From contig JAQUNG010000003.1 of the NCBI GenBank assembly GCA_028717725.1, positions 1 through 45,509 on the forward strand: a stretch of 45,509 bases of DNA. Direction: 5' to 3'. Of the stretch, positions 42,301 through 45,509 are shown piece after piece. The DNA comes from a bacterium (GTDB lineage Bacteria > Auribacterota > UBA6266). Both the position numbers and the translations under genes were made by a program. Position 1 is the stretch's first letter. Each line of letters opens with the position of its first letter. A model generated the notes under the pieces. It was not told the DNA's origin. It did no database searches and worked only from the letters and a program-made list of their open reading frames with translations.

Positions 42301-44360
42301 CGCTGACCGATATAATCGCCGAATCCGAGCCCGTCGGCTCTTATGCCGGCGTTTGACTCTATGGTAATATTACCTGCGGTGATTACCCATCCTGTCCCTT
42401 CGCTCGCCGGCGTGGCGCTGTTGCAATCCGTCGCGATATCCCCCTCGAATATCATCTCGCCCTTATTAAGCGTGATATCACCGGCAACCGTAAATGCCAT
42501 AGCGCTCTCGACTGAATTATCTTCAAAATACATAAGGCACGGCGCGTCCGCCGTCAGCGAAAGCAGATTATTTGCGGCGGATGTGACTCTTATATAACTC
42601 TGGAGCAGCGCTGTCCCGACGGGACCGGTTGTAATATTCGATGTCGCGCGCGCCCTTATATAATACTGCGAACTGCCGTTTACGCTTGTGCTCCCCCAGT
42701 CGGGCGGGGGAGTAAACCTTATATAACCTGAGCGTGTAAGAGAAGATGTCGTATCCTCTGTGATTGTCGTCAGCGTATTCCAGAAACTGTAAGCCCCGAC
42801 CCAATATTCAAATACGATATTCCCGCCTGTTCTCGGCGTCGACAGTTCAAAATAAACCGCGTTAAAAGTATTGCTTCTTCCCATATATAACGCGTCGTCC
42901 GTATTTTTCAGGAACGCGTTTGTCGAGGAGTGTTTGATGTCGGCTTCAGTTTCGTTGCCCGCCTGGTCGGTCATATTTTCGTATGTCGCGCCGTCATAAA
43001 CCCAGACTTTCGAAAAATTAGCGCAGGTATAATCGATGACGACGGGAACTCCGGAGGCGGGAAGTATGTTTCTCACCCAGTTACCCGCGTCCGCCCACTG
43101 GCTGTTTCCGGTAGCGTTACTCCACACACAGCCTATCTGGTCTGCGCCTATATCCCAATCACCGGACCTTGCCTGCGCGTCGCAGTCATCGGTAAAAACA
43201 GCCGACAGGTCTTCGCCGGCGCCTATGGCGTCAGAGCCCGTTTTGAGGTGCAGGTCTTCCGAACCGGACACTATGCTGACAAACTCATCGGCAACAGTTA
43301 CGCTGATGATATCATTGTCTCCGCCGGTGGCGGAAGCTGAGGAAGAAAGGTTGTAATCCGTTGACGCGCCCCATGAACCGCCGTTGATGTTATAATTTGT
43401 CCCGCACGATGTAACATGGTTATTGCGTACATCAGGTGAGCCTCCAGCCCTGATTATACCGTTATCAAGCGCGTTATAAACCGTATTGTTATAGATTTTA
43501 TTGTTCGAGCCGCCCGCGGAAATACCGTAACCTTTCGCGGTGCCGGCGATATTGTAGACTATATTATTGAATATATTCGCCGCACAATCTCCGGCAAGTA
43601 TTCCTATATGTTGTTTGAGCGCCCCGCTGTCGGGGTCATGGACGACACAACTTTTTACCGTAACATTATCGGCGTTGATTTTTATGCCGCAGACATCTGC
43701 CGAATCAGCGCCCTGCCAGCCTTTCACCTCTACATACTCAAATACGGTGTAGTCATCGGAAATAACCACCGCGTCGCCGTCGGACGCGGGATTAACGCAA
43801 AAACCCGTTCCCGCCTGCCCGTCGGGCCTTTCCCCCTCCGGAGATGTGACTTTCGCGTAGCGGGTTGAATCCGTCGTAAAACCGTCTATCGTAACATTAT
43901 CTTCCAACCCGGATGCCCAGTCATCATAACACTCGGCAACGGCTATTTCGTCCGCGGAGACCAGGTTTTTCTGTTCGCCCGCGACCCATGAAGTAAGGCT
44001 CGTATAATCGCCGCCTGCCGTCCCGCCCGAGCTCGATTCATTGTCTCCCGTCTGGGAATAGGTGAAATTCTGCTGGCTCGCGACCGTTGAAATCGTAAAT
44101 GTCCCGTTAAACGAAGTGTTGCCGACGCCGGAGATAACTATCGACTGGCCTGATTTAAGGTTGCCGTTCGGGTAATTGGAAGAAAGATTAACAGTAACGA
44201 CATTGCCGGTTCTGCTTATAGAACTTATGGACTGGCCGGCCCTTATTATCTTCGTAACTTCAGCCGCCGAGTAAGAGTAACCGGATAATACCGAGAAAAG
44301 CAGTAAGACCGTGAGCAAGAGCCCCAGCGATATTATTGATTTTCTTCCCGCCATAGCCAT
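30318..44360 (-). CDS. Giant modular secreted or surface protein, 4,680 residues
   Basis: One uninterrupted 14-kb frame. A signal peptide (1-32) is followed by: a right-handed beta-helix region (about 100-405, INADNVTVKSCVVHD then ending DIGADQIG); two WSN/W...NW modules (about 406 and 870); five Gly-rich beta modules (about 660-2,265); a short Asp-rich loop like EF-hand or dockerin (DVNGNGKYDTGEDIW, near 2,343); and an Ig-like domain (about 2,500-2,610). Then come four tandem SbsA-type Ig repeats (about 2,620-3,115), two more repeats with TITWTRTGG, invasin-like Ig domains (about 3,450-3,600), a carboxypeptidase-regulatory-like domain (near 4,200) and a coiled-coil tail (about 4,300-4,680) with no membrane anchor or sorting signal. 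It probably acts as an adhesin or surface fibre. It follows the upstream gene by 16 bases. Confidence 0.88.
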   Translation of the reverse strand: MAMAGRKSIISLGLLLTVLLLFSVLSGYSYSAAEVTKIIRAGQSISSISRTGNVVTVNLSSNYPNGNLKSGQSIVISGVGNTSFNGTFTISTVASQQNFTYSQTGDNESSSGGTAGGDYTSLTSWVAGEQKNLVSADEIAVAECYDDWASGLEDNVTIDGFTTDSTRYAKVTSPEGERPDGQAGTGFCVNPASDGDAVVISDDYTVFEYVEVKGWQGADSADVCGIKINADNVTVKSCVVHDPDSGALKQHIGILAGDCAANIFNNIVYNIAGTAKGYGISAGGSNNKIYNNTVYNALDNGIIRAGGSPDVRNNHVTSCGTNYNINGGSWGASTDYNLSSSASATGGDNDIISVTVADEFVSIVSGSEDLHLKTGSDAIGAGEDLSAVFTDDCDAQARSGDWDIGADQIGCVWSNATGNSQWADAGNWVRNILPASGVPVVIDYTCANFSKVWVYDGATYENMTDQAGNETEADIKHSSTNAFLKNTDDALYMGRSNTFNAVYFELSTPRTGGNIVFEYWVGAYSFWNTLTTITEDTTSSLTRSGYIRFTPPPDWGSTSVNGSSQYYIRARATSNITTGPVGTALLQSYIRVTSAANNLLSLTADAPCLMYFEDNSVESAMAFTVAGDITLNKGEMIFEGDIATDCNSATPASEGTGWVITAGNITIESNAGIRADGLGFGDYIGQRGPGAGATGSSGYGSGAGYGSAGGSSSDGGAGGATYGIYVSPRYLGSKGGGSEGGESGGALWFNVAGSFVVNGRVSANGNNAESGSYGGGGSGGSITIITNVLFGSGTISANGGAGDGNGTIGGGGGGAGRIYIERGNITIPFNGSAESNGGSAGGSGAQSGGDNDVFYTDSVNIHTYIWDNGSGDGLWSNPLNWDRKSGVPGPGDAVVFRVQGAVGTTANCTADIVVNNLGSITLESTYTGILYLNTDFVGDSNEITLSGDLTLHPGTRIICKGDTDGVPVNGLGISIKAANINIAATATIDAYIQGFTYLQGPGKTGSSSYRRNGAAHGGYGGRGTDAATNTKSYGSITQPTSLGSGGGYYNGGSATGGGAVKLTASGTLTVNGTINANAQDSTGEWQAGAAGGSIWLSAATLTGTGTITAIGGQEGNLQYGCGGGGGGRIAIYYTANTFSGTLTARGGYSATGRSDTEFGGAGTICFKKTGEEPEIVIEHGTTYNAYMASTPVAEDFTLKSLAVRSNARLVSTCDFNIGELSVSGNASRMTHTGDITAEDVTVNNYGALYVTGSLYINNSISGQTGPDYTLADNYSATIKVTNSFNFPSAVDNLTLSKYYLEFMKYDSTDEFIISGDLSLTNSSSLVIQGDLTAINEPSGGTPEVPGVQPANPHGTGVTISAANIAIDATSKISADERGFPMLTGPGKANSDYRMCGATHGGRGGRGERSSNSVTAYGIMEEPTALGSGGGYYNGGTSTGGGAVKLVVSDTLTVNGTLSANAKNSNGEWQSGGAGGSIWMDVATLAGSGTITARGGNPNNYGSGSGAGGRIALYYTDNNFTGTISARAGQAYANRSDSYFGGAGTIYLKQSGQTNFDLILNNEADNQYREGTYLTGNHTIDNLTIANSAGLIHTGSLTADNIDINVRSFLTNTGSINVEDLSIQNLSVVTNTGDVIAENLVVQSSSQLIVTGSATVTSSLNGQASSDYTLADGSIMVTESITYPVVPNILTLSNFNLKQKCDLTLSTLNLTNGSTYSFIGDTGSSYGTGQTINADNITIDAGCSIHADRLGFPPGQGPSARNNTREYGTAHGGYGGYSYNYSSWNQNTYGSLAEPTALGTGGSSYYGTGYTNEGGGAIKFNVAGTLTVNGYISACAGNVTSQQDVSGGAGGSIWIITDTLAGSGTIRANGGYGGYYSGSGSGGRVAVYYTTDSFSGDITAYGGKNSSVYSATYTGGAGTIYKKQAAQSNFDLIIDNNNYYETPTPLEADYIIDNLAVRNLAYLYSTGSLTIEETLNDQSGSDYTLTDGTIKILKALTFPSGIEDLTLDNFNIDQRSLFTLPGDLNLANASNIYFYPDSGFGATLTLGGNLNIETSSNMYFYGKTDVTDGLGGTINAGNVTVDTTSRIYVGYNYGFPGSQGPGKGQGYRGGGSSHGGWGGEGYNRTTLPGKIYYGSLAEPMSLGSGSGYSSAAYGGGAIKIAAEGTVEIDGYINATGRGNYGSDYPGASGGSIYIDADTLAGSGYLEADGGAGGQYAGGAGGGRISINASSYSNSLSYIRVAGGLNGSGVSSAYLQSESGTIVCAPIGGYSNDNEIPAEQITQATDGSGVVNVNFRIKDAGDQINNTDYYKYRTGDTQVYDGGDGWGTADKTLGSYANICYYDVNGNGKYDTGEDIWTESISANRLYDRGETQTYDGGNGWETPEGASGKKQGLYYNGNDIWAKTGLDNENHTLSGFEYSVDGGLTWNTPDNGDQSACLTGYWQADNQDYSGPFYEGATLFSNAPEYSFTWNTKHADLSGLNNIDQSDVRIRFKIKDWNTQGVFPNDVKYYLYSKDYTVSAAFRVDNLAPAVPSTPDLAAEDDLGVSDSDNYTNVTENLTFTGTAEADMVVRLYDGVSPVGSPGIATGGNYSIDIDLADGEHHISARTIDLFGNVSAPSEALTVTIKTSAPELSSVAATSLNNAGDTIELTFNEAMDTSTIDDGCGTIVIEYCDNALGLNPVEITAANAVVIWTGNTIATITLDESVDGAYIPDGKYVRVTPAADSVKDLAGNSAANTPVYTAAAVSKEAVSPSIINVVGTSVHAAGDTIVVTFSEPMDISSLNDANVASNIEIDYSDNAGNINEGDIVLNNATVEWDTARKVATITLDEATDGAFIPSYKYIGVTPAAGAVKDLVGNTVGAAEIYTSGPVERETTAPAITVSAVSRHAAGDIITITSNEVLRPDPAKNISNWLIQYDDNSVPGDETTFVTANAQIALDSTGKIVTVTLNEGVDGAYIPDGKYVRVTPNSNIRDLIGNSGIQAKYTSSPVAAETIPPLFSVTAQSVHSGGDTITLTFDEPMNTASITGGCVTLNVAYTDNTLGDGRVDITVDNAAVNWDVSRKIAVITLNEEIDRAYIPNGKYVEVNPVADSVLDLVGNAAVPYERYTASGVPKENIAPTITNTAPATNVRINNAKVTYTLSETCASGTIRWTRTGGTADPASPHTCALVGEELYEGVHSDITLNDNPSLVGGAVYSVRFEAADFVGNTATPVINTNITCDITAVVISNVSPSSTATVKNANVSYTLSEEASSVTITWTRTGGEADINSPHITNLTGDNLLEGAHTDITLGEVALVNEAVYTVTFEALDLAGNPADPVSSTMVICDTVPPSSTVTIAKANYSASTWNEVTTINGTASDSRGISKVEISVKREDGLNDHYWNGTTWDATTEQWLNVTSGTTAWRYTLAVSDLTAGRIYTVRARATDNAGNVTLPANYGSDMFAYTPIVELKGITDPIIAGEETDAIVEIKDYLGNLVSEYVGVIRFTSSDPQAVLPSNYQFEPADAGDHTFSGLILKTAGEQSVTVADTVEAVLTSTQSGITVLHAAADHLKFQSNIASPRDVGVEFDLGHLQAVDLYGNVVNGTGSTAAYSGSKTVGYVLSGTADAPNGSATDSYTTSVSFADGASITVLNTTLYRYQNTTITAYAGDLADYASGRNIASNSVTVRSGSVAGLYFYRQPSSYSLTNVALAQQPKVAIADQYGNPCMGETPLITLSASASNTEYDPDVNGTLSATALQVIAEDGLASFSGVKYNYPEDIYLRASTSGVDDIYSNKITFINAADGTLTAGTLAEPETISSAASSPETKVQVFDFKVTDLGSDGASINITRIAVTRGGSDTTKGWSDYIEGASLFDGTTTVAGTITDNALTFGDGVNVMYTVSDNSNKTYVLSIYLKRTLPSDADGKRIMFDVDPNDDISVKTPGSLFTEGDSVTSSSVVDIIASQFIVTGSASLIAAGQESQVYLKATDGNYNTDTSYEGVKSIIFSGANQSATGVKPSCTNYSGVTIDFGDTTLVSFNSGESASAITMKLYKAEAVAVKARNASSTITTSDSDDLEIVVTGGVPGQLLWGTQPETTVVANAPWKTFTVNVTDAYGNTTPSSINITATPTGGSWTPGTSYVATANSGVARFTNFAVYCADYPRQVTVNATATGVAETGASGAVTVVEKYAVTLKVLDQTTASALTEVRVTVFNANTGEVVNISDADNPMTGNSPFSFSLPYGSYNFKFEKDAYVETTVGKIADTMADALDGIYDNEITWSVYITSIAETLADYKVMSDFVYDENNDILAASLRLEKRGQIVTSTPSMELKTATIKIYDGDTLIGAIIDTSADDLGNYWFTLEDPVEGVGGLPPSGMTELLESGKSYFARCSIAYGDLMTYHSGTTFTIPVAMKMKEVTDSIRAMSTEIRTEVAGVKQTVTAEAKKTQDIIGVADLVSGETLASTLKREHASRILTQQDYIQQNKTLTVQYKTDTGLSPTITVYDSRGTIRINKQVMTEKVPGSGIYEYDVRFAWGKGQHTIVCEEETKGTVDGIHIEVITTDLEDISSTATTVQSKLANIDTDEFGNLATSVDEINSVITKIISNIDEITSLSAQVKDLADKTTGAVYDQLEIAMAKLREINEGQGLKIEKMFDLSEDHADNMDYIKNKTLEIKALVELSQDILSRSSDEPIVKTWLESREEGE
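35010..36500 (-). repeat. Four tandem SbsA-type Ig repeats inside the giant gene
   Basis: Copies of about 121-124 codons share SVxxAGDTIxxTFxExM near the start and GAYIPDGKYVRVTPxxxxVxDLxGN near the end. The KYVRV-like anchor recurs near 36213, 35840, 35470 and 35108, a period of 362-373 bases. The third copy is the most changed (ITITSNEVLRPDPAKN). Confidence 0.85.
37570..42380 (-). repeat. Five long glycine-rich repeat modules inside the giant gene
   Basis: Modules recur about every 0.94-1.15 kb, with LGSGG-like anchors near 42172, 41232, 40082, 38965 and 37937. Each runs through a Gly-rich entry (GGYGGRG), LGSGGGYYNGG, GGGAVKLxxxGTLTVNG, a GGSIW turn, GTGTITAxGG, GGRIAIYYT and GGAGTI. Beta-strand terms such as TLTVNGTINANA suggest a stacked beta-solenoid. 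Copies 2 to 4 are closest to each other, pointing to duplication within the gene. Confidence 0.85.
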
Positions 44361-44376
44361 ATTTTTACCCGCTTTT

Positions 44377-45509
44377 TTATTTTTGCTCTATTACATCAGG
44401 TTCAAACGCTTTTTTATTAAGGATATCCTGGGCCTGGGAAACACTGCCTCCGGATATCCCCAGTTTTTGCAGATTGACTTTGTTTTTCCTTCTGCCTACC
44501 GTTTTCATAATCGGGTTGCCGATCCTGTCGAATTTTCCCGTTTCTATTTTTTTCTCCTGCGTAATATCTTTTACTTCCTCTTCGGTCAGATAAACCTTCA
44601 CTATCAGAAATTTCCTTTTTTCCTGGGCGCCCCATCTGTGTCCCGAAGGCCTTACTATCACTATATCCCCGTTTTTAAAACTGGCAACTGCATCTTCCTG
44701 CTGATTCAAAGAAACGTTGTCTCCCACTTTTATAAGAAGGTCGTACAGTTTGGTCCCCGGCCTCTCTCCTTCTTCAATGGCCTTCTCAAGGTCAAACTCG
44801 TCGGGCCCTATTGTTTCAATCTTATCAGGGTCTTTTGCTTCTTCCGGTTCTTCCGCCGCTTTTATGTGAAACAGCCCGTCGCTTGTGTCATTTGCCGCCG
44901 AATCGAGAGCGTCGGAAACCCTGATTAAAAAACTTCCCGTTTCGAACCCGGTGGGTATATTCCATATATAAGTCCCGGAATTCGGGATTTTATCGGCGAT
45001 CATTTCATATGAGCTTCCTCCGTCAGGCGAATATTCTATTTTCATGCGGTAATATTCGTCATAATCAAGCGCTGTCCAGGATATGGCCGCTTTGCCGCCC
45101 GCGCCGAATTCTTCCCCCCCGTTAGGGGAAATCACCAGTATATTGCCCGGCAGGCACTCGGCTCCCGCCGTTTCCACACCGCAAACAGCCGTTTCCTCTT
45201 TGTTTTCCGTCGAACGGACAGCTATCCTCAATTTAAGCTCACTGCCTGATGAGAAATCCTTTTTCGCCGAATAATATTTCCTGCCTTCGGCGCAGTTTGA
45301 GCAATAAGTCTTTCCGCCGTCCAGCGAAATATCCACGGACATTTTTTCATCGGATGTCCCGGACATCTTAAATTCGCCCATAAATATCCGGGCCGCGAAA
45401 GGAAGGCCGAAACTGTCCGAAATATAGATGCCGGAAGTTTCCCCTTCTTTTAAAACGGCATCCCCTTTCGCGTTCAACACGATATTGGAAAAATAGGGAA
45501 GCGCCGGTT
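44377..45509 (-). CDS. Secreted protein with KNH-like Ig domain, 5' end cut off by window edge
   Basis: The frame is open to the end of the window; a GTG at 45480 is internal, since the codons before it continue without a stop (PALPYFSNI). The visible 376 residues hold beta-rich repeats (MSVDISLDGGKTYCSNCAEG) and a Ser-Thr-rich GPI-anchored/KNH-like domain (VISPNGGEEFGAGGKAAISW then RMKIEYSPDGG and GTYIWNIP). A charged linker and a C-terminal region with GDIVIVRPSGHRWGAQ and basic stretches follow. Such domains occur in bacterial surface proteins. Function is unknown. It is upstream of the giant gene in the same transcript. Confidence 0.75.
   Translation of the reverse strand, partial: PALPYFSNIVLNAKGDAVLKEGETSGIYISDSFGLPFAARIFMGEFKMSGTSDEKMSVDISLDGGKTYCSNCAEGRKYYSAKKDFSSGSELKLRIAVRSTENKEETAVCGVETAGAECLPGNILVISPNGGEEFGAGGKAAISWTALDYDEYYRMKIEYSPDGGSSYEMIADKIPNSGTYIWNIPTGFETGSFLIRVSDALDSAANDTSDGLFHIKAAEEPEEAKDPDKIETIGPDEFDLEKAIEEGERPGTKLYDLLIKVGDNVSLNQQEDAVASFKNGDIVIVRPSGHRWGAQEKRKFLIVKVYLTEEEVKDITQEKKIETGKFDRIGNPIMKTVGRRKNKVNLQKLGISGGSVSQAQDILNKKAFEPDVIEQK

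Noticed and set aside
37570-42380. Possible CRISPR or satellite DNA because of repeated GC-rich blocks
   Set aside because: The repeats are in frame, about 1 kb long and diverged at synonymous and other sites, so they are protein modules, not spaced short repeats.
1-45509. tRNA, rRNA, riboswitch, phage or integrase genes
   Set aside because: None seen. The spacers are short (at most about 150 bases) and are explained by promoters and terminators; no thiamine riboswitch-like sequence was noticed before thiD, which lies inside an operon.

Overview
The window is a dense, bacterial, almost wholly minus-strand region. It comes from a Gram-negative cell: LpxD makes lipid A and there is a type II secretion (T2SS) set. 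The organism also carries RNase HIII, TTG and GTG start codons with clear Shine-Dalgarno sites, several textbook sigma70-type promoters (TTGACA, 16-17 bp, TATAAT-like), very divergent F-type ATPase subunits and a 4,680-residue surface protein. This combination suggests an uncultured candidate-phylum lineage, perhaps Omnitrophota or another PVC-related group. That placement is an inference and weak. No tRNA, rRNA or CRISPR array is visible, and no gene-free stretch exceeds 300 bases.

Layout from left to right. (1) 1-3974: arginine operon argC-argJ-argB-argD behind a perfect consensus promoter. argC is broken by one in-frame TAA and argD runs off the edge. (2) 3998-4962: rplM-rpsI with its own promoter and terminator. 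(3) 5009-5690: cvpA-like gene. (4) 5745-10135: six-gene overlapping operon, read leftward: PP-loop tRNA thiolase-like, thiD, def, DUF89 phosphatase, a small four-Cys protein and a radical SAM enzyme. (5) 10155-13889: plus-strand anti-sigma kinase-like gene, hemW, a 1,023-bp RAYT transposase element with 31-bp inverted ends inserted at the hemW start, and plus-strand lpxD. (6) 13893-29442: one apparent 17-gene operon, read leftward: b-delta fusion, HExxH peptidase, c, alpha, gamma, beta, gspE, epsilon, gspF, gspG, gspI, gspJ, gspK, gspL, gspM, sppA, rnhC. F-ATPase and T2SS genes are interleaved in it: gspE lies between beta and epsilon. (7) 29455-45509: surface-protein cluster made of a truncated secreted protein, the 14-kb giant gene and a membrane-anchored coiled-coil protein, closed by a strong terminator.

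The most unusual part is region 6. The ATPase is reduced in several ways that fit together: delta keeps only its C-terminal domain, fused to b; alpha lacks the N-terminal helix that normally docks on delta; epsilon is only its beta-sandwich; and no a-subunit gene is in the cluster. A metallopeptidase gene sits between b-delta and c and is translationally coupled to c. Next to it is a giant modular surface protein that could be an export client of the T2SS, although nothing in the sequence proves this.
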